Below, piece after piece: positions 1-7,150 of a DNA stretch of 17,730 nucleotides. Position 1 is the first letter of the stretch. Each line of letters begins with the position of its first letter. This DNA comes from an uncultured Lachnospiraceae bacterium (GTDB lineage: Bacteria > Bacillota > Clostridia > Lachnospirales > Lachnospiraceae): the NCBI GenBank assembly GCA_945834545.1, contig CAMAHO010000024.1:1-17730 (forward strand), in the 5' to 3' direction. A model generated the notes under the pieces. The model saw only the letters and a program-made list of their open reading frames with translations, was not told the DNA's origin and did not search any database. Made by a program: the position numbers and the translations under genes.

Positions 1-66
1 ATAAGAGCAGCAAAAAACTCCGTCCCTAATGTTGCCCCCACCCCCAATGTTGCCCGTCCCCAATGT
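1..66. repeat. Partial REP-like element, cut by the window edge
   Basis: Positions 1-36 closely match the outer end of the inverted-repeat element at 13307-13358: both contain CAAAAAACTCCGTCCCTAAT followed by GYTGCC. The fragment has TTGCC where the other has CTGCC, and a two-base difference near ATAAG. After it the terminal motif recurs: AATGTTGCC at 28-36 and 46-54, then GTCCCCAATG at 56-65. No second arm is visible, so this is a fragment or the edge of an element that continues to the left. It lies just downstream of the ftsH terminator. Confidence 0.6.
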
Positions 67-94
67 AAAAAAGACAGCTCACGCTGTCTTTTTT
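67..94 (-). terminator. Rho-independent terminator after ftsH
   Basis: A perfect 12-bp inverted repeat (AAAAAAGACAGC, loop TCAC, GCTGTCTTTTTT) has an A/T run on both outer sides, so it could stop transcription in either direction. It is the first strong hairpin after the ftsH stop and probably ends the spoIIE-tilS-hpt-ftsH transcript. Positions 95-247 hold nothing else I can support. Confidence 0.85.
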
Positions 95-247
95 AGAGAA
101 GGTATTTCTTTCTTATGGGGTATAGCAAAAACTATAATGTATTGGGGTTACGCGTATTATAATAGCACCCTTCACTACATTTGCCAACCCTCACATTTCA
201 CAAAATTACTAATTCATCCCATCTGCTTTTGGTGGTTTTGCACAATT

Positions 248-2065
248 CTAGACTTCTGAAAACAGTTCCTCAAATTCTTCTCGTCCAATTTTTTCTCTTT
301 CGATTAACAGCTTTGCACAATCGTGTAACACCTGCATATGACCTTCGATCAGTTCCTTTGCTTTTTTGTAGCAATCGTCAATGATGGATTTCACCTCCAT
401 ATCAATCTGAGAGGTGATGGTTTCGCTAAAGGATTTGGTATGTCCCAGGTCACGGCCGATAAAGACCTCATCATCCTCATTTTCATAGGAAATCAGACCT
501 ATGTTTTCTGACATACCATAGCGGGTAACCATCTTTCTGGCGGTCTTGCTGGCGCTCTTGATGTCTCCGGAGGCGCCGGTTGTATAATCCCCAAAAATCA
601 GTTCCTCTGCGATTCGCCCCCCTAGGGAAACCATGATTTCCTGTAGCATCTGTCCCTTGGTCATAAACATCTCATCCTTCTTGGGAAGCGGCATGGTATA
701 GCCGGCTGCTCCCTGTCCGGTAGGGATGATGGACACGGTATGCACAGGGCCTACATCCGGCAGCAAATGGAACAGGATAGCATGTCCTGCCTCATGATAA
801 GCCGTAATACTCTTTTCTTTGTCCGAAATAATACGGCTTCTCTTTTCGCTTCCTATGCCCACCTTTACAAAGGCACTCTTGATATCCTCCTGATTGACAT
901 ACCCACGATTTTCTCTTGCTGCCTTGATTGCCGCCTCATTTAACAGGTTTTCCAAGTCTGCGCCCACAAAACCGGAGGTGGTCTGGGCAATCTCCTGCAG
1001 ATCTACATCATCTCCCAAGGGTTTATTCTTGGCGTGAACCTTTAAAATTTCCTCTCTTCCTCGAATATCCGGAGCACCTACTACGACCTTCCTGTCAAAT
1101 CTGCCGGGTCTTAAAATTGCAGGATCCAGGATGTCCACACGGTTTGTCGCTGCCATAACGATAATGCCTTCATTCACACCAAAGCCATCCATCTCCACCA
1201 GCAACTGATTGAGGGTCTGTTCTCTTTCGTCATGTCCCCCGCCCAGGCCGGTTCCACGCCTTCTGGCAACTGCATCAATCTCATCGATAAACACAATGCA
1301 GGGAAGGTTTTTCTTAGCCGTCTCAAATAAGTCTCTCACACGGGAAGCACCTACACCTACAAACATTTCAACAAAATCCGAACCGGAAATGCTAAAGAAG
1401 GGAACTCCTGCCTCTCCGGCAACAGCCTTGGCCAGAAGTGTCTTACCGGTTCCGGGAGGGCCGGAGAGCAAGATCCCTTTGGGAATTCGTGCTCCCATCT
1501 TGGTGTACTTTCCGGGATCTTTCAGGAAATCCACGATTTCCTCTAAGTCCTCTTTTTCCTCCTTTAGTCCTGCTACCTGGGCAAAGGTGATGGGCTTATC
1601 CCCTTTATCCAGCTTCGCCCTGCTCTTGCCGAAATCCATCATCTTAGAGCCACCGCCCATTTCGCTGGCTCTTGCGTTCATCATGGTAAACAGGAAAAAC
1701 ATAACGACCATAACCAACAAGATGGGAAGGATGTTATTCATAAACCAGCTGGGACGTTTTACATCGTTAATCCGGGGTGTAATCCCATACTCCTGCAGAA
1801 GCTTTTCTGCTTCCGACACATCTGTCACATACATTCTTCCGCTGGTTCCGTCCTTCAGGGAAATCACCACAGAACCTGTTGGTGTTTCACTGTTTGGTGT
1901 AATCACCGCCTTTGTAATACTGCCTTCCTCTGCTGCCTGAATCAGCTTGTCTTTGGTATAGCTTTCCCCGGGATTATTAAATAAGGTGGTTCCCATTACC
2001 ATAGCAAACAGCAAAAGGATAAAAATCAAATAGGATACAAATCCGCTTCGCCTTCTCTGGGGCAT
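248..2065 (-). CDS. ftsH: ATP-dependent zinc metalloprotease FtsH
   Basis: Membrane-anchored AAA+ protease that degrades damaged membrane proteins and short-lived regulators; in B. subtilis it is also needed for sporulation. Seen, in order (numbered from a GTG two codons upstream; subtract 2 for the ATG used here): membrane segment about 11-31, extracytoplasmic domain about 32-108, second membrane segment about 110-131, Walker A GPPGTGKT at 204-211, Walker B IVFIDEID at 259-266, the second region of homology ending RPGRFDR at about 321-327, zinc site HEAGH at 426-430, and the third zinc ligand Asp in SGDIKSA at about 503. Length is normal (605 aa). I chose ATG 2065 over GTG 2071 because AGGAGG at 2073-2078 is 7 nt from the ATG but only 1 nt from the GTG. 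The hpt stop codon overlaps this ribosome site, so the genes are coupled. Last gene before the terminator. Confidence 0.97.
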   Translation of the reverse strand: MPQRRRSGFVSYLIFILLLFAMVMGTTLFNNPGESYTKDKLIQAAEEGSITKAVITPNSETPTGSVVISLKDGTSGRMYVTDVSEAEKLLQEYGITPRINDVKRPSWFMNNILPILLVMVVMFFLFTMMNARASEMGGGSKMMDFGKSRAKLDKGDKPITFAQVAGLKEEKEDLEEIVDFLKDPGKYTKMGARIPKGILLSGPPGTGKTLLAKAVAGEAGVPFFSISGSDFVEMFVGVGASRVRDLFETAKKNLPCIVFIDEIDAVARRRGTGLGGGHDEREQTLNQLLVEMDGFGVNEGIIVMAATNRVDILDPAILRPGRFDRKVVVGAPDIRGREEILKVHAKNKPLGDDVDLQEIAQTTSGFVGADLENLLNEAAIKAARENRGYVNQEDIKSAFVKVGIGSEKRSRIISDKEKSITAYHEAGHAILFHLLPDVGPVHTVSIIPTGQGAAGYTMPLPKKDEMFMTKGQMLQEIMVSLGGRIAEELIFGDYTTGASGDIKSASKTARKMVTRYGMSENIGLISYENEDDEVFIGRDLGHTKSFSETITSQIDMEVKSIIDDCYKKAKELIEGHMQVLHDCAKLLIEREKIGREEFEELFSEV

Positions 2066-2077
2066 TCTCACTTCCTC

Positions 2078-2605
2078 CTATTCCTCAAATTCTACGATTC
2101 CAATGTAGGGAAGATTTCGATACTTCTGATCATAATCCAAACCGTACCCTACCACAAACTCATCCGGAATCTGGAAACCGGTGTAATCCACCTTTACATC
2201 CACAACCCGTCTGTCAGGCTTATCCAGCAGAGTACATAATCTAAGACTTTTTGGCCCTCTGTCCTGCAGCATGGCCAACAGATAGCTTAAGGTACGTCCA
2301 CTGTCCACAATATCTTCTACCACAATGACATCCTTGCCCTTTATGGACTCGTCCAAGTCCTTGACAATCTTCACAACTCCACTGGATTTTGTATCCTTTC
2401 CATAGCTGGATACGGACATAAAATCAATGGAAACGGGTACTGTAATTCTCTTTGCCAGCTCGCAGGTAAAAAAGGCTCCGCCCTTTAATACACTGACTAA
2501 ATGCACCTGTTTCCCCGCATAATCCGCGCTTATCTTAGCGCCAATCTCGCAAATCTTAGCGTCAACTACATCCTCTGCAAGATATTCTCTGATATGCTCG
2601 CTCAT
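2078..2605 (-). CDS. hpt: Hypoxanthine(-guanine) phosphoribosyltransferase
   Basis: Cytoplasmic purine-salvage enzyme that makes IMP or GMP from hypoxanthine or guanine and PRPP. At 175 aa it has the usual bacterial length. Seen: the PRPP-binding motif VIVVEDIVDSGRT at 93-105 with its paired acidic residues, the flexible-loop SSYG at about 66-69, and the C-terminal base-recognition stretch IPDEFVVGYGLDYDQKYRNLP at about 146-166. The ATG has AGGAGG about 6 nt upstream. It lies 15 bp after tilS and 12 bp before ftsH. The order tilS-hpt-ftsH is the same as in B. subtilis, which supports all three assignments. Guanine use in addition to hypoxanthine cannot be read from the sequence. Confidence 0.95.
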   Translation of the reverse strand: MSEHIREYLAEDVVDAKICEIGAKISADYAGKQVHLVSVLKGGAFFTCELAKRITVPVSIDFMSVSSYGKDTKSSGVVKIVKDLDESIKGKDVIVVEDIVDSGRTLSYLLAMLQDRGPKSLRLCTLLDKPDRRVVDVKVDYTGFQIPDEFVVGYGLDYDQKYRNLPYIGIVEFEE

Positions 2606-2620
2606 AACTTCCTCCTTTGT

Positions 2621-4060
2621 CTACTGCTCTTTCACGGCTGTAAGCTCTATAACAGTTTTGGTTTGTTCTGTCACCTTAAAGCTCTCGCCTATACGGTGTC
2701 CCACAACCCAGATAATCTCCTGTCTCTGACAAACCAGGGGCAGAGAATCCCTTTCTCTTTCGGGGACTTTTTCCCCAATCAAGTATTCCTTTATTGGTTT
2801 ATGAATCCTACTTCCATTCTTATCCCGAATCGCTAACACATCTCCCGGCTTTCTGGAACGAATCACCAAGGATTCTATTTTATCACAATCAAACCATTTC
2901 GTATACCTATTTTGCGGAATCTCGGCGGAAGGTTCATAAGGAAAGCTCCTGGCCTGGAATCGATACCCGTTAAACCAGATTTCCTGTCCTGTCAATAATT
3001 GCTCCAGAACCTCCCCAGAGCAGTCCCTTGTCTGCTCCGGATTTGACTGCTGCTGGTTCCTGGTCTCATCAGACACTCGCTCCAATATAACCTTCTCAAA
3101 CTCCCGCCTGCCGGTAATTCCAAAGGGAAGCCTGGTTTCCTTGCCGCTTTGAGCCCGAAAAAGCGCTAAAACCTGCTCCACATGCTTAGAGGTAATGTCC
3201 TTCCTGCCGGGACTAAGAGCCACCAGGCACTGGTATATTAGCATTCTCTGCATCAGCTCGTGGTCTTGCAAAAAGACCTCCGCAGAAAACACAAAGCCTG
3301 TACTTATTGTCTCCAAAACCCTGCGTTTATATCCTTCCAGCTGCAGCTCTAAATACTCCTCCACCAAAGCAAGCTGTTCGCCGGTGCGATTCATATTTTC
3401 CACACAACCGGCTGCTATCTGTTCTTGTGCATAGGGAAGGATGTGATGCCTGATTCGGTTTCTGGTATACGTATCCTCGTCATTTGTCTCATCCTGACAG
3501 TAGGCAATTCCTCGTTCCTGCAAATACTCCTCTATTTCTTGCCTGCTCAGGCATAAAAGAGGGCGAATATAGATATCCCTGCAAGGTCTGATGCCACATA
3601 GACCTCTCAGTCCTGTGCCGCGAAACAAGAATAACAGCATTGTCTCTGCCCGATCATTGCTGTTGTGCGCCAACGCAACCTTCGTTGCCCCAAACTTCCC
3701 TGCCAGTCTCTCAAAATTCTCATATCGTACCTTTCGCCCTGCCTCTTCTGAGGACAGCTTTTCTGCTTTTGCCCTGGCCGGTACATTTTCCATCACGATA
3801 TGACAGGGAATACCGAGACTTTGACATACACTTTCCACATATTCCATATCCCGATTCGCCGTCTCACGCATGCCGTGATGAATATGTACTACCTCAAGGG
3901 AAATGCCGTTTTGCTGACAGTATTTATGCATCAAAAATAAGAGGCAAACAGAATCTGCCCCTCCTGACACCCCTACCAAAAGCTTGTCCCCGGAAGCCAA
4001 CATGGTATGACGCTCCAAGTAGGAATATACCTTTTTTTCTGTCCTAAAAATCTTATCCAT
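2621..4060 (-). CDS. tilS: tRNA(Ile)-lysidine synthase TilS
   Basis: Cytoplasmic N-type ATP pyrophosphatase that attaches lysine to C34 of the CAU-anticodon isoleucine tRNA, changing its decoding from AUG to AUA; the family is essential. Seen: the PP-loop SGGADS at about 32-37, the HHGMR stretch soon after (the HIHHGMRETANRDMEY region), and HNSNDRAETMLL, all typical of the catalytic domain. The C-terminal third (RKPGDVL ... KPIKEYLI ... RERDSLPLV) matches the TilS C-terminal tRNA-binding domain. Length is 479 aa from ATG 4060. A GTG at 4078 would add six residues (485 aa). Neither start has a visible Shine-Dalgarno sequence, and I prefer the ATG because TilS proteins usually begin shortly before this amphipathic helix. 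It follows spoIIE by 31 bp (or 13 bp from the GTG), so coupled translation is likely. Confidence 0.94.
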   Translation of the reverse strand: MDKIFRTEKKVYSYLERHTMLASGDKLLVGVSGGADSVCLLFLMHKYCQQNGISLEVVHIHHGMRETANRDMEYVESVCQSLGIPCHIVMENVPARAKAEKLSSEEAGRKVRYENFERLAGKFGATKVALAHNSNDRAETMLLFLFRGTGLRGLCGIRPCRDIYIRPLLCLSRQEIEEYLQERGIAYCQDETNDEDTYTRNRIRHHILPYAQEQIAAGCVENMNRTGEQLALVEEYLELQLEGYKRRVLETISTGFVFSAEVFLQDHELMQRMLIYQCLVALSPGRKDITSKHVEQVLALFRAQSGKETRLPFGITGRREFEKVILERVSDETRNQQQSNPEQTRDCSGEVLEQLLTGQEIWFNGYRFQARSFPYEPSAEIPQNRYTKWFDCDKIESLVIRSRKPGDVLAIRDKNGSRIHKPIKEYLIGEKVPERERDSLPLVCQRQEIIWVVGHRIGESFKVTEQTKTVIELTAVKEQ

Positions 4061-4091
4061 AGAGTAAATGTAACCCACATCAAGGGAAAAA

Positions 4092-5246
4092 TCAAGTAAG
4101 CGCTCTGGATTCTATCCGTACGGCTAAAACTGTCATATCGTCACATATCTTTCCTTTACCCTGGAAAATAGCGGATTGCAAAACCTTCTGTGCCATTTCC
4201 CTGGGATTTACAGAGTCCATTTTTTCAATTAACTCACAAAGTTCATTTTCCTGTCCCGCTGATAAAAAGCCACCTAAAACGCCATCCGTAATCATAATCA
4301 AGGTATCACCGGGCTCTAAGTTATAGCATCCCTTGGTAATCTCCATGTCCCCAAAACAGCCTAGGGGCAAACAGCTACCCTCAGCGAGCTCCACCACTCT
4401 CTCATGCTTGATATAGGACATAGATGCTCCCACTTTATAAAATTCACATTTTCCTTCATTCAGATTCATACTACAACAATCTAAGGTAGGATTCTTCCAT
4501 TTATCCTGTTGCATAGTCCATATCCCGTTGATCAACCGCAGGGCTCCCTCAATGGGATACTTGATTTCCAAAAACTTTTCCATCAAGTCCAAAACCCAGT
4601 TGCTTTCGTTGGCTGCAATTTCTCCGCTTCCCGTTCCGTCGGACAACAAAGCATAAAACATTCCATCTCCGGTATCCAGAAAAGAATAGCTGTCCCCGGA
4701 AATGGTTTCCATATCCTTAGTGGCTCTGGCATACCCGGTAAAAGCCAGATAATTTGCCTGCTCCAGAAAGAGATAGGGTTGCGCATTCCCTGTGACAAAA
4801 CCGGGATTGTCTATGGAGCAGCTATACTCCCGATCCAACAATACACTTAACATATTGGCCACATGCGCAGAATCAATAGGTGCTCTCTTTTTTGTTGACA
4901 GACACAAGGTCAGATCTTCCTTCCCGCCTCGAGCCACCGTTTGAGCCTCTGACAAGATGAGCCCCTCAGAACGAAAGGCTTTGCGCAGATACAGAAACTT
5001 CCTTCTCTCCATAGCCTTCGGCAAAAGAATATCAGCTGACAATCGTGTCATTAATTTGGAAACCTCATCCAGATTGCTACGTATGAATTGTATATTCTCT
5101 TTTTTCCTATAGGATTCCAATTTGTCGCCTCGTTCAAATACCTTCTGCTCTTCCTCCGGCTTCAGCATACGCACCAGCTCTGAGAATCCTTCTGCATAAT
5201 GGCAGAGCCTTTCTTTGCAATAATAGGATTGTGTAGAATACTCCAT
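4092..5246 (-). CDS. spoIIE: Short SpoIIE: PP2C-type sporulation phosphatase lacking the membrane domain
   Basis: In B. subtilis SpoIIE dephosphorylates SpoIIAA to activate sigma-F in the forespore and takes part in asymmetric division. This 384-aa protein carries the PP2C metal-site motifs: SGDS at 183-186, SDGTGSG at 202-208, TDGV at 320-323 and CDDMT at 368-372. Residues 1 to about 170 resemble the cytoplasmic regulatory region, with charged helices. The roughly 330-residue N-terminal domain of about ten membrane spans, present in B. subtilis SpoIIE (827 aa), is absent, and I see no hydrophobic segment. This does not look like a break. The start has a usable ribosome site (AAAGGAAG), and a Spo0A-type promoter lies only about 40 bp upstream, leaving no room for the missing part. 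Position between divIC and tilS matches B. subtilis spoIIE. A paralogous PP2C phosphatase is the alternative, but place and promoter argue for spoIIE. Confidence 0.88.
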   Translation of the reverse strand: MEYSTQSYYCKERLCHYAEGFSELVRMLKPEEEQKVFERGDKLESYRKKENIQFIRSNLDEVSKLMTRLSADILLPKAMERRKFLYLRKAFRSEGLILSEAQTVARGGKEDLTLCLSTKKRAPIDSAHVANMLSVLLDREYSCSIDNPGFVTGNAQPYLFLEQANYLAFTGYARATKDMETISGDSYSFLDTGDGMFYALLSDGTGSGEIAANESNWVLDLMEKFLEIKYPIEGALRLINGIWTMQQDKWKNPTLDCCSMNLNEGKCEFYKVGASMSYIKHERVVELAEGSCLPLGCFGDMEITKGCYNLEPGDTLIMITDGVLGGFLSAGQENELCELIEKMDSVNPREMAQKVLQSAIFQGKGKICDDMTVLAVRIESRALT

Positions 5247-5285
5247 CTTTTCTTCCTTTCCACTTAGTCATATGTGTCGACTAAC

Positions 5286-5319
5286 AGTATACTCAGAAAG
5301 AACAGCAGGATTTGTCAAA
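5286..5319 (-). promoter_or_regulatory. Spo0A-dependent sigma-A promoter of spoIIE (wide spacer)
   Basis: On the minus strand, -35 TTGACA (5313-5318) and -10 TATACT (5286-5291) are separated by exactly 21 bp. B. subtilis spoIIE and spoIIG promoters are known for this overlong spacing and need Spo0A~P. The plus strand at 5311-5319 reads TTTGTCAAA, a match to the 0A-box form TTTGTCRAA, and it lies over the -35 as at those promoters. A second, weaker 0A-like TGTCGAC lies at 5275-5281. Expected transcription starts about 33 nt before the spoIIE ATG. Seen: hexamers, spacing, box. Inferred: Spo0A control. Confidence 0.75.
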
Positions 5320-5376
5320 TGATGGGAGCCACTTCCTGTATTGAACGACGAATTTTGCGTCCTTTATTCATAAGAA

Positions 5377-5419
5377 TACAAAAAGAAAGGACAGAGACAC
5401 TTCTTCTGCCTCTGTCCTT
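5377..5419 (-). terminator. Rho-independent terminator after divIC
   Basis: On the minus strand AAGGACAGAG (5410-5419) pairs perfectly with CTCTGTCCTT (5387-5396) across a 13-nt loop and is followed by a T-rich tail (TCTTTTTG). The stem starts inside the divIC stop codon. It separates the HU-to-divIC transcript from the spoIIE promoter that follows. Confidence 0.88.
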
Positions 5420-5729
5420 ATTCTTCCTGCTTAAACAGGATTTCCCCTTCATATACCAAACCCAGTTTATCTTTTGCAACCTCTTCCATATATTGCTTGG
5501 TCTGGGTATATTTTTCAAACTCCTCCAACTCTTCTGCCCGCTTTTCCTGCTCCTCAATCTGAGCCTGTAGCTCCTGGCGTTTCTGTTCATAGCCATCTAT
5601 CTTCTTTTGAATTTGAAAGCCTCCGATGATGACCACAATCAATATCATCACAACAGCCAGACTGACCAATGCCATACTGAACAGATTCTGTCTCTTCTTT
5701 TTACGATATGCTACCCTTCGCGCTCCCAT
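5418..5729 (-). CDS. divIC: Septum formation initiator family protein (DivIC/FtsB-like)
   Basis: Small bitopic membrane protein of the divisome; in B. subtilis DivIC works with FtsL and DivIB and is needed for vegetative and sporulation septation. Seen in 103 aa: a basic cytoplasmic N terminus (RRVAYRKKKR), one membrane helix about 17-39, a coiled coil rich in E, Q and K about 42-75, and the family's short C-terminal motif AKDKLGLVYEGEILF at 84-98. The start has AAGGAAG about 8 nt upstream. It follows yabQ by 15 bp and is closed by a terminator overlapping its stop. The position after yabP-yabQ matches B. subtilis. FtsL-type paralogs look similar, but gene order decides. Confidence 0.9.
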   Translation of the reverse strand: MGARRVAYRKKKRQNLFSMALVSLAVVMILIVVIIGGFQIQKKIDGYEQKRQELQAQIEEQEKRAEELEEFEKYTQTKQYMEEVAKDKLGLVYEGEILFKQEE

Positions 5730-5744
5730 GCAAACACTTCCTTT

Positions 5745-6074
5745 TTATGTATTCTTCTTATGTATCGGACGAAACAGAGACTTTAACAAGAGGCTTATCC
5801 AATGAATCGGATATTTTCGGATGCCCTTGCGGTAGATAACCACTGCCAACACGGCACAGAGAACAAGATACCATCGAACTGTTCCGTTTCCGTAGGTTTG
5901 CAGGGTACAAAACAGCTTATAGGTAGTCACAACCCAATAGAGCATATCCTCAAACCATATCACGATCTGTTTATGTCTCAGATGATGCCGAAACGCCTCT
6001 ATTCCATCATACACCAGTGACAGACACAGAACCTGAAAGAAAACCTGGAATAACAATTCATTTTCCCGACTCAT
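5745..6074 (-). CDS. yabQ: YabQ-like spore cortex membrane protein
   Basis: YabQ is a sporulation membrane protein required for spore cortex formation in B. subtilis, where it lies in the outer forespore membrane. This one has 109 aa, against about 211 in B. subtilis. It shows hydrophobic segments near 6-24, 40-56 and 66-81, then a basic C-terminal tail ending in HKKNT. The YDGIEAFRHH segment after the first helix is the most family-like part. Its ATG lies 4 bp after the yabP stop with no clear Shine-Dalgarno, so translation is probably coupled to yabP. Family assignment rests on the fold pattern plus placement between yabP and divIC. Confidence 0.85.
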   Translation of the reverse strand: MSRENELLFQVFFQVLCLSLVYDGIEAFRHHLRHKQIVIWFEDMLYWVVTTYKLFCTLQTYGNGTVRWYLVLCAVLAVVIYRKGIRKYPIHWISLLLKSLFRPIHKKNT

Positions 6075-6077
6075 AGG

Positions 6078-6335
6078 CTAACGAAACAGCCTGGATAGAA
6101 GGGATTTGGTCCGTTTTCCCATCCCGGGCTCATTATACACAAAGCTGTCCAGGTCACCCTCCATATCCACCTCGCCCTTTTCCAGACTCAGTCTGCTGAC
6201 ATGCAGGTTATTGCCTTTAATCACTAAAATCCCTTGTTCTGTCTCCAACAACACTTCCTCTAAATCAAAGCTTAGTACATCCTTAACCCCGTAAATCTGA
6301 CAGGTTTTTCGGTCTGCTACGGCTATTCTGTCCAT
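6078..6335 (-). CDS. yabP: Sporulation protein YabP
   Basis: Small soluble sporulation protein of the YabP/YqfC family. B. subtilis yabP is transcribed by sigma-E in the mother cell together with yabQ; the family's biochemical role is unclear. The 85-aa sequence is beta-rich and contains the typical stretch LVIKGNNLHVSRLSLEKGEV, with a basic C-terminal tail. The ribosome site AAAGGT is modest. It follows rqcP by 58 bp and precedes yabQ by 3 bp. Confidence 0.9.
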   Translation of the reverse strand: MDRIAVADRKTCQIYGVKDVLSFDLEEVLLETEQGILVIKGNNLHVSRLSLEKGEVDMEGDLDSFVYNEPGMGKRTKSLLSRLFR

Positions 6336-6393
6336 CTCGTTACCTTTTGCACATTCCTTGCAATACTATATGTGGACAGAAATCAGGTTAGAA

Positions 6394-6633
6394 CTATAAA
6401 TATTGGAAAAGCTGTGCTGCTTCGTCTTTTTTTACAGTCTCCTGAATACTTAAGACCTCAACTCGCACTTCCTTGTTGCCAAAGGAAATGGTGAGAATAT
6501 CCCCTACCTTCACATTGGCAGATGCCTTTGCCGGTTTGTCATTGATAAGCACGCGCCCATTGTCACAGGCTTCGTTGGCCACACTTCTCCGCTTGATTAA
6601 TCTGGATACCTTCAAATACTTATCTAAACGCAT
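6394..6633 (-). CDS. rqcP: S4-domain ribosome-quality-control factor RqcP (YabO)
   Basis: RqcP (YabO, Hsp15-like) binds stalled 50S subunits and supports RqcH-driven poly-alanine tailing of incomplete chains. The 79-aa protein is essentially one S4 RNA-binding domain: MRLDKYLKVSRLIKRR at 1-16, then the GRVLINDKPAKAS turn. I chose ATG 6633. It has GGGAG about 6 nt upstream and gives the canonical N terminus. The open frame continues upstream to 6699, but that extension would read through the terminator hairpin of the HU gene. Position before yabP-yabQ-divIC matches B. subtilis yabO. Confidence 0.92.
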   Translation of the reverse strand: MRLDKYLKVSRLIKRRSVANEACDNGRVLINDKPAKASANVKVGDILTISFGNKEVRVEVLSIQETVKKDEAAQLFQYL

Positions 6634-6660
6634 TGGTCTCCCTTTCTGTTTTTGACGAAC

Positions 6661-6689
6661 TTTAAAACCTCCCACAGAGTGGGAGGTTT
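6661..6689 (-). terminator. Intercistronic terminator/attenuator after HU
   Basis: A perfect 11-bp hairpin (AAACCTCCCAC, loop, GTGGGAGGTTT at 6665-6689), continued by TTTAAA on the minus strand, starts about 34 nt after the HU stop. The T run is short and interrupted, so it may be leaky. That would let abundant HU transcripts end here while some polymerase reads on into rqcP-yabP-yabQ-divIC. Confidence 0.7.
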
Positions 6690-6722
6690 GTCTATCCAAA
6701 GATACGGTTCGTTTTGCAAGAA

Positions 6723-6998
6723 TTAAGCGTTGATCATATCCTTTAAAGCCTTACCTGCTTTGAACTTAGGTGCCTTGCTTGCTGCGATCTTGATAATCTC
6801 CTTGGTAGCAGGGTTTCTACCCTCTCTAGCCTGTCTGGTAGCTACTTCAAAAGTACCAAAACCTACTAACTGAACCTTTCCACCATCCTTTAACTCTGCA
6901 GATACAGTGTCAACGAAAGCTGCTAATGCCTTCTCTGCATCCTTCTTAGAGATTCCTGCCTTGTCAGCCATAGCTGCAACTAATTCTGTCTTGTTCAT
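6723..6998 (-). CDS. hup: HU-family DNA-binding protein
   Basis: Histone-like nucleoid protein that bends and compacts DNA as a dimer. At 91 aa it has the full family length. Seen: N-terminal helix-turn-helix dimer body (MNKTELVAAMADKAGISKKD), the conserved GFGTFEV at 46-52 and the DNA-intercalating arm with RNPAT at 61-65 carrying the key proline. Strong Shine-Dalgarno AGGAGG 9 nt upstream and an excellent sigma-A promoter suggest high expression. It heads the rqcP-yabP-yabQ-divIC cluster, a common clostridial arrangement. Confidence 0.96.
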   Translation of the reverse strand: MNKTELVAAMADKAGISKKDAEKALAAFVDTVSAELKDGGKVQLVGFGTFEVATRQAREGRNPATKEIIKIAASKAPKFKAGKALKDMINA

Positions 6999-7067
6999 TA
7001 TGAACTCCTCCTACTTTCATCAATTATCAAATACATCTCCCCAATGTCGTTTGAGGCGCATACTATA

Positions 7068-7096
7068 TATATAGACTGATTCTTCTGTCTTGTCAA
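7068..7096 (-). promoter_or_regulatory. Sigma-A promoter of the HU gene
   Basis: Minus strand: perfect -35 TTGACA at 7091-7096, a 17-bp spacer, and -10 TATATA at 7068-7073 (5 of 6). This leaves about 60 nt of leader before the HU ATG. Between it and the upstream lipoprotein stop (7151) I see no convincing terminator hairpin. Confidence 0.85.
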
Positions 7097-7150
7097 GAAT
7101 AAAAGTACAAAATTCCTTGATTTTATCGTGTTTTCTGGGATTTTTGGTTG

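Noticed and set aside
1209..1940. 243-aa open frame on the plus strand opposite ftsH
   Set aside because: It is antisense to well-conserved ftsH codons and has no family resemblance or ribosome site.
6364..6372. CATATAGTA before yabP, similar to a sigma-E/sigma-K -10
   Set aside because: yabP is sigma-E-controlled in B. subtilis, but no matching -35 lies at the right distance; the chance level is too high to call it.
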